DNA of 64,000 bases from Lentibacillus amyloliquefaciens. Lineage in GTDB: Bacteria > Bacillota > Bacilli > Bacillales > Amphibacillaceae. This document shows positions 53,808-62,895 of this stretch, piece by piece. A program made the translations under genes and the position numbers. The stretch covers positions 3,782,001-3,846,000 of the forward strand of contig NZ_CP013862.1 of the NCBI RefSeq assembly GCF_001307805.1. The letters run 5' to 3'. Below the pieces are notes generated by a model. That model worked only from the letters and a program-made list of their open reading frames with translations. It was not told the origin of the DNA and made no database searches. How positions within the stretch are numbered: the first letter of the stretch is position 1; every line of letters starts with the position of its first letter.

Positions 53808-54983
53808 ATGAAATGGTTTGATAGGTGGAGAAAGAAAAAACGGTCACTCAATGAAGCTGAAATAGCCTTATCCAGCGCCGGTTATTTTGACGACGCCGTG
53901 GGCTACACAAAATTATCAGATAACCCGGATGTGAGAATAGCGGTTGATAAAGTGGCAGATTTAGTTTCCAATATGACGATCCATCTTATGGAAAACACAG
54001 ATGAAGGTGATAAGCGCGTCAAAAATGAGTTGTCACGGAAATTAGACATCAACCCTTACCGGTATATGACCCGTAAAAATTGGCTGTATAAAATCGTTTC
54101 AGATTTATTGTTATATGGTGATGGTAATTCGGTTGTTCATATCGGCATGGATGGTGACTTTATTGGAGAATTAACACCATTTCAAATGCAAGCGGTTGGA
54201 TATAGAAGTAGCAGAAATGGTTATCAAATTGAGTATAACAATAAAAAATACGATCCGGATGAGGTTATACATTTCGTGATTAATCCTGATCCGTTATATC
54301 CATTTAAAGGTACTGGTTATCGGGCTACATTAAGAGATGTTGCCAAGAACTTGGAACAGGCCACAAAAACAAAAAACAGTTTCATGAGTGGTAAATACAT
54401 GCCGAATGTGATTGTCAAGGTTGACGCAATGAACGAGGAATTAGCTTCACCGGAAGGCAGGGAATCTGTAAAAGATAAATATTTAAGTTCAACAAACGCG
54501 GGAGAACCGTGGATAATCCCTGCTGAATTGTTGGAAGTGCAGCAAGTCAAGCCGTTGTCTCTCAATGATATTGCCATTCATGAGGGCGTCGAACTGGATA
54601 AGAAAACAATTGCTGGACTCTTAGGAGTACCGGCTTTCTTTTTGGGTGTAGGTGAGTTTGATAAAGCGGAATACAATAATTTTGTCAATACGCGGATTTT
54701 TTCAATTGGACAAGTTATTTCGCAGACATTGACAAGGGATTTGTTGTTTAGTCCAGATTTGTACTTCAAACTAAACCCGCGCAGCTTATATTCATACGAT
54801 TTGCAAGAAATGGTCGGCGCTGGGGTTCAGATGATTGACCGTAACGCTATGCGTAGGAATGAGTTACGAAACTGGATAGGATTGGGACCTGATGAGGATA
54901 TGCACGAATTGATAGTGTTGGAAAACTATGTACCTGCTGACCAATTAGGGGATCAGCAAAAATTACAAGGTGGTGATGAATAA
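53808..54983 (+). CDS. Portal protein (HK97 family)
   Basis: 391 residues. K-V-A-D-L-V-S-N-M-T-I-H-L-M, L-L-L-Y-G-D-G-N-S, V-I-H-F-V-I-N-P-D and P-A-F-F-L-G-V-G are typical of HK97-type portals. It forms the dodecamer through which DNA enters. GGGGGGGAGG precedes ATG. Confidence 0.93.
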   Translation: MKWFDRWRKKKRSLNEAEIALSSAGYFDDAVGYTKLSDNPDVRIAVDKVADLVSNMTIHLMENTDEGDKRVKNELSRKLDINPYRYMTRKNWLYKIVSDLLLYGDGNSVVHIGMDGDFIGELTPFQMQAVGYRSSRNGYQIEYNNKKYDPDEVIHFVINPDPLYPFKGTGYRATLRDVAKNLEQATKTKNSFMSGKYMPNVIVKVDAMNEELASPEGRESVKDKYLSSTNAGEPWIIPAELLEVQQVKPLSLNDIAIHEGVELDKKTIAGLLGVPAFFLGVGEFDKAEYNNFVNTRIFSIGQVISQTLTRDLLFSPDLYFKLNPRSLYSYDLQEMVGAGVQMIDRNAMRRNELRNWIGLGPDEDMHELIVLENYVPADQLGDQQKLQGGDE

Positions 54984-55351
54984 TGGCAGATATTAATAGT
55001 TATGCACCGCAATCAGGAAGGATTATAGGCGAGGACGGAAATATTTATAACATGGTCGATCTATTACAAAACTCTGGCGGAGGCGGTGGAGATATGCTGA
55101 AAGAAACGTATGATACTAACGACGACGGTAAGGTTGACGTTGCAGAGAGTGCTGATAGTGTTGCTTGGGCTAATGTGAGTGGCAAGCCGTCAACGTATCC
55201 GCCAGAATCACACAATCATGATGGTACTTATGCGTCAGCGTCTCATTCCCACGCATCAGGTGTAGCAGCAATCGCAGACCCAACAACAGCAACGGCCGAG
55301 GATGTGGCAAATAAAATCAATGAACTACTGACAGCACTGCAAGGGGGGTGA
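54983..55351 (+). CDS. Putative head decoration/fibre protein with EF-hand loop and His-rich patch
   Basis: 122 residues between portal and protease. Residues 44-55 read D-T-N-D-D-G-K-V-D-V-A-E, an exact EF-hand calcium loop (ligands D44, N46, D48, D52, E55, Gly at 6, Val at 8). Residues 76-90 hold S-H-N-H and S-H-S-H, a pattern of metal-binding turns in phage fibres. A poly-Gly stretch (32-36) and a helical end follow the layout of small fibre proteins. Function is inferred from these and from position. Confidence 0.6.
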   Translation: MADINSYAPQSGRIIGEDGNIYNMVDLLQNSGGGGGDMLKETYDTNDDGKVDVAESADSVAWANVSGKPSTYPPESHNHDGTYASASHSHASGVAAIADPTTATAEDVANKINELLTALQGG

Positions 55352-55926
55352 TGACAATACAGACTAGAGAGGTTTATTTTAATTCCAATTTGCAAACTAG
55401 GGAAACCGACGATAACGAAAAAGTAATTGAGGGTTATTTCATTCGGTTTAATGAGGAAACGGAATTAGCGCCGGGTATGTTTGAAGAAATTAATCCTACC
55501 GCGGTAAGCCGGAGTCTGACAAACAATGATATTTATGCTTTATTTAATCATGATTCAAAGTCACCGCTTGGCAGAACCGGCAACGGTACTTTGGAATTAC
55601 GAGCAGACAATGAAGGCTTGTGGGGTAAATTGAGGTTGAATGAAAACGATCCGGAAGCAATGAGCGTTTATGCCAAAATATCGCGAAATGATATATCCGG
55701 TTGTTCATTCGGTTTCATACCGCTTGACGAGGATATACAGCACCGTGATGACGGTACAGTCAAATTCATTGTAAAGGATGCAGACATCAAGGAAGTATCG
55801 GCGGTAACCTTTCCTGCCTATCCCACAACTTCTGTACAAGCAAGGGAAAAAGATTTGGAACAACACAAAAAGCGTTTGTTTGAACAACGCAAAAAACAAT
55901 TAAAGGAGCGATTAGAGCATGAGTAA
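55351..55926 (+). CDS. Prohead protease (HK97/S78 family)
   Basis: 191 residues. I-E-G-Y-F-I-R-F-N at the start, catalytic His in L-F-N-H-D-S, catalytic Ser in I-S-G-C-S-F-G-F and V-S-A-V-T-F-P-A-Y-P at the end. It trims the capsid precursor. ATG 55351 or the preceding GTG could start; the ribosome site AAGGGGGG is close. Overlaps the capsid gene by 8 bases. Confidence 0.92.
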   Translation: MTIQTREVYFNSNLQTRETDDNEKVIEGYFIRFNEETELAPGMFEEINPTAVSRSLTNNDIYALFNHDSKSPLGRTGNGTLELRADNEGLWGKLRLNENDPEAMSVYAKISRNDISGCSFGFIPLDEDIQHRDDGTVKFIVKDADIKEVSAVTFPAYPTTSVQAREKDLEQHKKRLFEQRKKQLKERLEHE

Positions 55927-57097
55927 CCCAGTAATTCTAGGTGCAAAACTTAACATGCGCCGCGAATCACTCAGAACAATTGATGAGACAATTCAGCAGC
56001 TAAAAGAAAAGCGCGATGAACTCTATGAATCTGTGGAATCAGCCGAAACTGACGAGGATTTACAAGCCATTGAAGGTGAAGCTGATGACAACGACAAAGA
56101 AATCGAAACACAGGAATCCGAAAAACAAAAGCTAGAAGATGAAATCGCAGAATTGGAAAATAAAATCGAGGAATTGAATCAAAAAAGCCCAGATAAACAA
56201 GAAAGAAAGGATGAACGGCATATGTCAAACGAGAAATTAGAAGTAAGGGAAGCAATCAATCATTATGTCAAGACTAAAGGACAAACACGCGATGGCTTTA
56301 CATCAGTAGAAGGCGGGGCGTTGATTCCAGAAGAATTACTCAGCCCACAGAAAGCACCAGAGGACGTTGTAGACCTTAGTAATTTGGTTCGGCGCGTACC
56401 TGTTAACAGCGGTTCGGGAAAATATCCAGTTATCAAAAAGTCTGGAAGCAAGATGAACTCTGTCACAGAATTAGCAAACAATCCGGAACTAGCAAAGCCA
56501 AATATTTCTGAGGTACCTTATGACGTGGAAACTTACCGCGGTTACATCCCTGTATCACAGGAAGTCATTGACGATGCTGATTATGATGTAACACAGTTGA
56601 TTGCTGACGAAATATCAGATCAGGAATTAAACACTAAAAACGCCGCAATCGCCACTGTACTAAAGGCTGCCACGGCAAAAGCAGTAACCGGCATTGATGG
56701 ACTTAAATCAGTGTTCAACAAAGACATCAAAAAGGTTTATAACGCAAAAGCGATCATTTCGTCTTCTCTCTATAATTCTCTTGACACGGAGAAAGACGCA
56801 AACGGACGTTATTTGCTCCAGGATGATATTACGGTAGCATCCGGCAAACGTTTATTCGGCAAAGAAGTAGTTGTTTTGGATGATGACATGATCGGCGGAG
56901 CAGACGGCGACATGGTCGGTTTTATTGGTGACCCTAAAGCAGCAGTAGCATTGTTTGACCGCAAACGCGCGTCTGTTAAATGGGTAGACAATGATGTATA
57001 TGGTCAATTGCTCGCAGGTTTTGTGCGTTTCGATGTGGAAGAAACCGATTCAGAAGCCGGTTTTTATGTGACATATACAGAAGCAACATCAGCATAA
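55919..57097 (+). CDS. Major capsid protein (HK97 fold) with delta scaffold
   Basis: 392 residues. Residues 15-95 are a coiled coil rich in Glu/Lys/Asp, the delta domain that acts as scaffold and is removed by the protease. The mature part has E-G-G-A-L-I-P-E-E-L-L, S-G-K-Y-P-V-I-K-K, and S-Q-E-V-I-D-D-A-D-Y-D, typical of this capsid family. Cleavage probably lies near residue 100, between the coil and the fold. Confidence 0.93.
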   Translation: MSNPVILGAKLNMRRESLRTIDETIQQLKEKRDELYESVESAETDEDLQAIEGEADDNDKEIETQESEKQKLEDEIAELENKIEELNQKSPDKQERKDERHMSNEKLEVREAINHYVKTKGQTRDGFTSVEGGALIPEELLSPQKAPEDVVDLSNLVRRVPVNSGSGKYPVIKKSGSKMNSVTELANNPELAKPNISEVPYDVETYRGYIPVSQEVIDDADYDVTQLIADEISDQELNTKNAAIATVLKAATAKAVTGIDGLKSVFNKDIKKVYNAKAIISSSLYNSLDTEKDANGRYLLQDDITVASGKRLFGKEVVVLDDDMIGGADGDMVGFIGDPKAAVALFDRKRASVKWVDNDVYGQLLAGFVRFDVEETDSEAGFYVTYTEATSA

Positions 57098-57110
57098 TAG
57101 GAGGGGTTGA

Positions 57111-57290
57111 ATGGGCAATAAAGTTTTGAAACCATTCCAGGATAAAACGAACTTTTATAAGCTGTATGAAAAGGGCGACACCTACAAGCACAATGATGCT
57201 GATAGGGTCGCTTCTTTAGTACAAAAAGGATTTTTGCAAGAAACCAAGAACCCACCTAAGAAAAATAAGAAAGTTGATAAAGATGAATAA
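57111..57290 (+). CDS. Small head protein
   Basis: 59 residues after AGGAGGGG. Lys-rich with F-Y-K-L-Y-E-K-G-D-T-Y and a basic tail. Small genes of this type sit just after the capsid gene in related phages. Overlaps the following gene. Confidence 0.6.
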   Translation: MGNKVLKPFQDKTNFYKLYEKGDTYKHNDADRVASLVQKGFLQETKNPPKKNKKVDKDE

Positions 57291-57576
57291 CGAAATAGTT
57301 TCAAATGCGATGGAAATGGTCAAGGCTAGAATAGGCATAAGCACAAGTGTCCGCGATATGTATTTACAAGAGATTATACGGAGCGTAGTTACTCAATTGG
57401 AACAGGAACAAGGGTTGTCATTAAAAAGTGGCAACTCTTATCATTTGATGTTCATTGTCGATTTTTCAGTTTGGCGCTATCAAAACGTAGATGAATCAGG
57501 GGCGATCCCTAGACACTTGCAATTTCGAATGCACAATCTGGTAATCACGGGCGGTGGAAATGATGTACAATCATGA
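57283..57576 (+). CDS. Head-tail connector protein
   Basis: 97 residues. ATG 57283 is used; TTG 57274 has no better site. Helical, with I-S-T-S-V-R-D-M-Y-L-Q-E-I-I and F-S-V-W-R-Y-Q-N. Size and position fit the gp6/gp15-like adaptor that follows the capsid gene. Confidence 0.75.
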   Translation: MNNEIVSNAMEMVKARIGISTSVRDMYLQEIIRSVVTQLEQEQGLSLKSGNSYHLMFIVDFSVWRYQNVDESGAIPRHLQFRMHNLVITGGGNDVQS

Positions 57577-57865
57577 GCTTATTCTGATTCGTACAGAAAC
57601 TGAATATGACGACATCGGCAACCCTATCAAAGTTGAAGAAAAAAACCCTGTATTATGCCAAGTCAATTCGATCGGTTCAAATGAATTTTACGATGCTGCT
57701 GCCCAAGGATTGAAACCGGAGATAGAATTTGTTGTACACGGCTATGAATATTTCGGTGAACAAGTTGTAGAATTCGAGGGCGTTCGGTATTCGGTTATCC
57801 GAGTATACCGTGAAAGTTTCGAAGAAATTGAATTGACATGTGAAAGGGATATTGCTAATGGATGA
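57560..57865 (+). CDS. Head closure (stopper) protein
   Basis: 101 residues, ATG 57560 or 57563 after GGGCGGTGG. Beta-rich small protein with Y-D-D-I-G-N-P-I and F-E-G-V-R-Y-S-V-I-R-V-Y, as in head closure proteins of the gp16/SPP1 type. Overlaps both neighbours. Confidence 0.75.
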   Translation: MMYNHELILIRTETEYDDIGNPIKVEEKNPVLCQVNSIGSNEFYDAAAQGLKPEIEFVVHGYEYFGEQVVEFEGVRYSVIRVYRESFEEIELTCERDIANG

Positions 57866-58223
57866 TTTCGCAAAAGAAATTGCACAAACGTTGTCTGATT
57901 ATACCGATGAAGTGACAGAAGGACTGCAGGAAGCACAGAAGGATGTTGCCAGGCAAAGCCGAAAGCGTCTGAAATCTGACAGTCCAGTTGGCGACTATGC
58001 AGGCGGCGGTGATTACGCCAAAGGGTGGCGCGCTAAAAAGATTAGGAACGGCGGTTATGTTGTTCACAACAAGACAGATTACCAACTTACACATTTACTT
58101 GAATACGGACATGCAAAACGCGGTGGTAGCGGGCGCGTAAGAGCATATCCTCATATACGAAAAGTGGAGCAACAAGCTATTGACGAATACCAACGCCGCG
58201 CAGAAAAGGTGATCCGTGGATGA
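57858..58223 (+). CDS. HK97 gp10-like head-tail protein
   Basis: 121 residues, ATG 57858 after AAAGGG. Opening helices, then D-Y-A-K-G-W-R-A-K and L-T-H-L-L-E-Y-G-H-A-K-R-G-G, the diagnostic pattern of the HK97 gp10 family that joins head and tail. Confidence 0.9.
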   Translation: MDDFAKEIAQTLSDYTDEVTEGLQEAQKDVARQSRKRLKSDSPVGDYAGGGDYAKGWRAKKIRNGGYVVHNKTDYQLTHLLEYGHAKRGGSGRVRAYPHIRKVEQQAIDEYQRRAEKVIRG

Positions 58224-58534
58224 CCCTAAAAGAGTTAGTATCAATTTTAAGGCAATCGGGCTATCCGGTTGCCTATTCTCATTTTGATAACCCGCAGGAG
58301 TTTCCATATATAACGTATCTGACTGCTTTATCGAATAACTTCCACGCTGATGATTCGGTTTACCAGAAAGTTGATACGGTGCAGATTGAGTTATACACGG
58401 ACAAAAAGGATTTACAAGCAGAAAACACAGTCGAACAATTATTGAATGAAAATAATCTGTCTTATGAAGTGACAGAAAACTATATTGACACTGAAAGAAT
58501 GTTCCAAAGAATTTACGAAACAGGAGTGATATGA
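58220..58534 (+). CDS. Tail completion/terminator protein
   Basis: 104 residues. Y-P-V-A-Y-S-H-F-D, P-Y-I-T-Y-L and V-Q-I-E-L-Y-T-D-K-K-D fit the small alpha/beta tail terminator family. It caps the tail tube at the head end. ATGA overlap with the gp10-like gene. Confidence 0.82.
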   Translation: MTLKELVSILRQSGYPVAYSHFDNPQEFPYITYLTALSNNFHADDSVYQKVDTVQIELYTDKKDLQAENTVEQLLNENNLSYEVTENYIDTERMFQRIYETGVI

Positions 58535-59110
58535 ATGGCTAACAAAGTGAATTTTGGTCTAAAAAATGTACATTATGCACCAATTACGAATGACGAAACA
58601 ACAGGCGAACGAACTTATGGATCACCGATCGCTATTCCCGGAGCAGTCGAACTCTCCCTTGAACCACGTGGGGATATGGCTGAATTTTATGCTGATGACA
58701 TGCTGTATTACAGTGCCCAAAATAACCAGGGGTATGACGGAACATTGTCAATTGCAACAATCCCGGAAAAATTCTCTATTGACGCGCTGGGAGAAGAAAA
58801 AGACGAGACAGACATGGTGTTGACAGAAATTCAGAAGAATCAAGGGAAACCATTTGCGCTGATGTTTGAATTTGACGGTGATGTAAAGGCGACGCGTCAT
58901 GTCATGTATTATTGCACGGCAAACCGCCCTACAGTAACCGGAGCAACACGAACGGATTCACTCGAACCTAGTCCGAATGAGTTGACGTTTATTGCAACGG
59001 CTCGGTCTGGCGATTATTACGTTAAAACAAAAACTACCACGAATACAACGGCAGAGGTTTATGATGCGTGGTACGATGCTGTATATGAAAAAACCACAAC
59101 GGCATCTTAA
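58535..59110 (+). CDS. Major tail (tube) protein
   Basis: 191 residues. Beta-rich; F-G-L-K-N-V-H-Y-A-P-I at the start, L-E-P-R-G-D-M-A-E-F-Y-A-D, and T-R-T-D-S-L-E-P-S-P near the end are typical of phi13-type tube proteins. GGAGTG precedes ATG 58535. Confidence 0.9.
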   Translation: MANKVNFGLKNVHYAPITNDETTGERTYGSPIAIPGAVELSLEPRGDMAEFYADDMLYYSAQNNQGYDGTLSIATIPEKFSIDALGEEKDETDMVLTEIQKNQGKPFALMFEFDGDVKATRHVMYYCTANRPTVTGATRTDSLEPSPNELTFIATARSGDYYVKTKTTTNTTAEVYDAWYDAVYEKTTTAS

Positions 59111-59123
59111 GGCGGTGAATTAA

Positions 59124-59480
59124 TTGGAAAAAACACTCACAATTGACGGTAAACAAATAACGTTTAAATCAACGGGTGGAACAGCGCGGCGATACCGCAA
59201 TCAATTCGGACGCGATTTATTTGCCGATTTGATGAAAATGTACCCACTAATGGAATTGCAAAAAGAGGGAATCAGTACGGAAAACCTTGACTATGAAACA
59301 CTTCAAACTATTGATTTTTCAGTATTCGAGAATATCGCGTGGTCGCTTGCCAAAACGGCAGACAGCAATATTCCTGACCCAGATTCATGGTTTGATAGTT
59401 TTGATGAGTTTCCAATCATGGACATCTTCCCAGAATTGCAGGAACTCATCGAGAAGTCATTACAGACTAAAAAAAAGTAA
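59124..59480 (+). CDS. Tail assembly chaperone (short, gpG-like form)
   Basis: 118 residues, TTG start after AAGGCGGTG. Helical, G-G-T-A-R-R-Y-R-N-Q-F-G-R-D and I-A-W-S-L-A-K-T-A-D are typical of gpG-like chaperones that coat the tape measure. It ends at TAA 59478-59480, right after a slippery A-rich run. Confidence 0.88.
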   Translation: MEKTLTIDGKQITFKSTGGTARRYRNQFGRDLFADLMKMYPLMELQKEGISTENLDYETLQTIDFSVFENIAWSLAKTADSNIPDPDSWFDSFDEFPIMDIFPELQELIEKSLQTKKK

Positions 59481-59680
59481 AGGAAGGGGAATCGGGCGGT
59501 GATCCACTCACTACCGATTCTCTTTTATATGCTTGCAAGACAGCCGGGCTTGATTATGAAGATATTGACAATATGGCTATTGGATTCTGTCTTGATTTTA
59601 TAGATGAGTATGTCGAGCAGAATAAGCCGGAGGACAAGAAGGTTAAACAGGCTAGGCAGTCTGATTTTGATTCCTTCTAA
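59124..59680 (+). CDS. Tail assembly chaperone, -1 frameshift product (gpGT-like form)
   Basis: The slippery heptamer A-AAA-AAG at 59471-59477 precedes the stop of the short form. A -1 shift there continues as V-K-E-G-E-S-G-G-D-P and through G-L-D-Y-E-D-I-D to TAA 59678-59680, adding 67 residues. The continuation has no start codon of its own with a ribosome site. Gene order (tube, chaperone pair, tape measure) is exactly where this shift is known in siphoviruses. Coordinates: 59124-59477 then 59477-59680. Confidence 0.85.
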
Positions 59681-59695
59681 AAGGCAGGTGAGGAC

Positions 59696-61963
59696 ATGGC
59701 TAAACGCATAAAAGGTATCACGATAGAGCTTGATGGCGAGACAAAGGGGTTAGACAAAGCATTATCCGGCATCAACAAGAAATCCCGTGATTTACAAGGT
59801 GAGTTGCGCGACGTGGAAAAGCTTTTAAAGTTTAATCCTGGCAACAGTGACCTTATACGGCAAAAATATGACTTGTTAGCTGAGCAGGTTGAGACAACAT
59901 CCGACAAACTCGATCAACTTAAACAAGCTCAGTCACAGGTTGAACAGCAGTTCAAAAGTGGAAAAATTGATGGTCAACAGTATCGTGCATTCCAGAGGGA
60001 AATAACCGAAACCGAAAGTAAACTTGACCACTTTAGAGGTGAAGCTAATAAAGCCTTTGACCAGATAGAAACGCAGGGCGCGGTCAAGGAAACTGGAAGG
60101 CTAGGAAAAGCATTTGATCGGGTATCTAAAAAAGCCCAGGACATGAAAAGTGACATAAGAGATGCTACATCAAAAGCAGGAGCTGCAGCAGGCGCGGCGG
60201 CTGGTGCTGCATTAGCTGGCGTCGGAGGGCAACAAGACAGCGCCAGACGGTTGGCGAGAGTTCAAACTTCTGCTGATGCGGCAGGTGTAGATATATCAGT
60301 AGCAGAACAAGCGTACAAAGACCTTATTGCCGTAACAGGTGATGCTGATTCGGCGAGTGAAGCAGTTTCAAACCTTCTGTCAAGCGGCGTTGACGGAAGC
60401 AATTTATTAGATTATGTAGACCAAATAAACGGCGCATTTATTAATTTTAATGGAACGTTACAAGCAGAGGGTATCGCTGATGGGATTCAAGAAACATTTG
60501 CGAGCGGTGAAGCAGTCGGTCCATTTATGGAACTACTGGAACGCGCCGGAGTTGATATAGATAATTTCAATAAAAAATTAGGTGAAGCAAAGAGCGCGGG
60601 TGAAGGCACAAACTTCATTCTTGACACACTCGCTGAAAATGGCTATGGGAAGTTACTTGAAAGGTATAAAGAACTTAACCCAGAAATAGCAGAACAAGGA
60701 GAATCCCAAGCAGAACTGCAATCAAGTTTAACCAACCTTGCGACAGCCCTAACGCCTCTGCTTACAACGATAACCGATCTTGTAAACAAAGTGGCAAATT
60801 GGGCCGAAGAAAATCCGCAATTAGTTAAAACGTTAGTAATGATCGCGGGCGTTGTTGGCGCTTTGGTGGGTGTGTTTACAGCATTGGCGCCGATTTTCAC
60901 AGCACTTTCAGCTCTGTCAGTAGCTCTTGGTATAGGCATGGCCCCATTGGCAGGAATTATAGCTGCTATTGTTGCTGTTATAGGAAGCTTGGTCGCAGGC
61001 GGTATACTCTTAATCAAAAACTGGGATACAGTTAAAGCCGCCGCTATGGTTACATGGGAAGCTATTAAAATGACCTTTCAAACTGTATGGCAATTTATCA
61101 AAGCTATGATAATAACCACATGGAACACAATACAAACATTTCTGATCGTCGGTTGGAACTTTATCAAAACAACAGCGCTTGCCATATGGACGGCAATTAA
61201 AATCGGAATACAAACTGTATGGAATGGTATAAAAGCAGTGACTATGACCGTGTGGAATGCAATAAAAGGATTTATTACCGGGTTATGGAATGGCATTAAA
61301 AGCACTGCATCATCAGTATTTAACGGAATCAAATCAGCTATAACCGCAGTTTGGAATGGTATTAAATCTGTTTCATCGAGTGTTTGGAATGGCATTAAAG
61401 GCACACTCACCGGCATATGGGATGGTTTGAAATCAAACGTCTCAAGCGCATTCAACACAATCAAAGACACTATCAGCGGCGTGTGGGATAGTGTTAAATC
61501 CTCCACAGATGACATATGGGATGGTATTACCGACAGTGTAAAAGGAGCTGTTAACGGTGTTATTGGTGCAATAAACGGCATGATAAATGCGCTAAACAAC
61601 CTTGATATAACATTACCTAAAATACCAGATTGGGTTCCCGGCATGGGCGGCAAAGGCGGCGGTTCGATCGGCTTTCCCAACATCCCTAACATTCCGAAAC
61701 TCAAAAGAGGAACAAACTATGTCGATGATGAAGGCCTGGCATACCTGCATGAAGGTGAAGCGGTTGTGCCAAAACGCTACAATCCTGCAGCTGGCGGCGG
61801 TGATATGGGCGAATTAGTACAAGCCATCAACAATTTGGCTGGCCGTGATGTTGTGCTGGCCGTCAATGATCGTGAAATTGCAAGGGCAACAGGTGGTGCT
61901 ATGGCGGTTGAATTACAAAATATGAAAGTGAACAGTTCAAGAGGAAGGGGGATAAGAGGATGA
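59696..61963 (+). CDS. Tape measure protein
   Basis: 755 residues. N-terminal coiled coils to about residue 160, an Ala/Gly-rich hydrophobic stretch, a conserved middle region, and a membrane-like hydrophobic part near 380-440. Residues 443-618 are sixteen consecutive 11-residue repeats of the form W-x-x-I-K followed by six variable residues. The end has G-x-x-Y-V-D-D-E-G-L-A-Y-L-H-E-G-E-A-V-V. No peptidase or lysozyme domain was seen. Its length sets tail length. Confidence 0.93.
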   Translation: MAKRIKGITIELDGETKGLDKALSGINKKSRDLQGELRDVEKLLKFNPGNSDLIRQKYDLLAEQVETTSDKLDQLKQAQSQVEQQFKSGKIDGQQYRAFQREITETESKLDHFRGEANKAFDQIETQGAVKETGRLGKAFDRVSKKAQDMKSDIRDATSKAGAAAGAAAGAALAGVGGQQDSARRLARVQTSADAAGVDISVAEQAYKDLIAVTGDADSASEAVSNLLSSGVDGSNLLDYVDQINGAFINFNGTLQAEGIADGIQETFASGEAVGPFMELLERAGVDIDNFNKKLGEAKSAGEGTNFILDTLAENGYGKLLERYKELNPEIAEQGESQAELQSSLTNLATALTPLLTTITDLVNKVANWAEENPQLVKTLVMIAGVVGALVGVFTALAPIFTALSALSVALGIGMAPLAGIIAAIVAVIGSLVAGGILLIKNWDTVKAAAMVTWEAIKMTFQTVWQFIKAMIITTWNTIQTFLIVGWNFIKTTALAIWTAIKIGIQTVWNGIKAVTMTVWNAIKGFITGLWNGIKSTASSVFNGIKSAITAVWNGIKSVSSSVWNGIKGTLTGIWDGLKSNVSSAFNTIKDTISGVWDSVKSSTDDIWDGITDSVKGAVNGVIGAINGMINALNNLDITLPKIPDWVPGMGGKGGGSIGFPNIPNIPKLKRGTNYVDDEGLAYLHEGEAVVPKRYNPAAGGGDMGELVQAINNLAGRDVVLAVNDREIARATGGAMAVELQNMKVNSSRGRGIRG

Positions 61964-62769
61964 ATGAATCAGACGTATTAATTAATGACACAAACATCAA
62001 AGAGTATGGTCTACGTTTGCGACCAGAACATGAACATCCTTCCCCTGAAACAAGTGAAACCACAATAGACATCCCTGGTCAAATCGGTGCGCTGCCTGTG
62101 AAATCGACAACGGGAGTAAGGACGTTTAGTTTACCGTTAGGCGTTATACCGCAAGAAAATAAGTACCAATTGCAACGAAAAATACGAGCATTCACAAATG
62201 TTTTGTTTAATGAATTCGGCAGAACAAAAAAGGTTAAACTTCAATTCGGATATGAGCCGGATAAGTTCTATATGGTCAAACTCAACAGCACAATATCACC
62301 TGAAAGATTAGTGAAATTAGGCATGTTTGATTTGTCGTTTGTAGCCCACGATTCACGCGCTTATTCAAACGCTAAAAATACAGAAATAACGTGGGGAAGC
62401 AAAATAATTACGTTTGAGTACGATTATTTATTAGGACACAAGACACATACAGACGTTGATATAACAAATCCGCAAACGCTGATTTACACAGTACAAGGTC
62501 TAGCAATTAAACCAACAATCGAAATCAGCGGTAGTGCTGATTCATTGTCAATTAATACAAGCAATTACGCTATTAACCTACCTTCTTTTTACAGCGAACA
62601 TTGGGTAATTGACTGCCAAAAGTATATCGTCTCCCGGAACGGTTCAAATGCTTTTAATGATGTGAAATTACGTGAGTTTCAATTGATGCCAGGTGAAAAT
62701 CCTATTGAAATCACAGGAAGTAATATTGATGTGTCAATGCGCTTAACATATCGAGATAAATGGATGTGA
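61960..62769 (+). CDS. Distal tail protein (Dit)
   Basis: 269 residues. The N-terminal ring domain has V-L-I-N-D-T-N-I-K-E-Y-G, and D-I-P-G-Q-I-G-A-L-P; the C-terminal half is beta-rich. It matches the siphovirus Dit family that forms the hub between tube and baseplate. ATGA overlap with the tape measure gene. Confidence 0.88.
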   Translation: MNESDVLINDTNIKEYGLRLRPEHEHPSPETSETTIDIPGQIGALPVKSTTGVRTFSLPLGVIPQENKYQLQRKIRAFTNVLFNEFGRTKKVKLQFGYEPDKFYMVKLNSTISPERLVKLGMFDLSFVAHDSRAYSNAKNTEITWGSKIITFEYDYLLGHKTHTDVDITNPQTLIYTVQGLAIKPTIEISGSADSLSINTSNYAINLPSFYSEHWVIDCQKYIVSRNGSNAFNDVKLREFQLMPGENPIEITGSNIDVSMRLTYRDKWM

Positions 62770-62773
62770 TGAT

Positions 62774-62893
62774 ATGACGACAGTTAAAGTGTTGAATAAA
62801 CCAAAAACCGTTAAATTGATGAAAGCAGAAGTCCATACCGATTTTTTCTTTGTTTCACAAGACCAAGTAACGCCAGTTAATAAGGAGGGATGA
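62774..62893 (+). CDS. Small phage tail-region protein
   Basis: 39 residues, basic N-terminal half (K-V-L-N-K-P-K-T-V-K-L-M-K) and F-F-F-V-S-Q-D-Q. Its end contains the AAGGAGG ribosome site of the next gene. Function unknown. Confidence 0.45.
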   Translation: MTTVKVLNKPKTVKLMKAEVHTDFFFVSQDQVTPVNKEG

Positions 62894-62895
62894 TA

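Noticed and set aside
61078-61704. 208-residue minus-strand frame over the tape measure
   Set aside because: Produced by the 11-residue repeat of the tape measure read in reverse.
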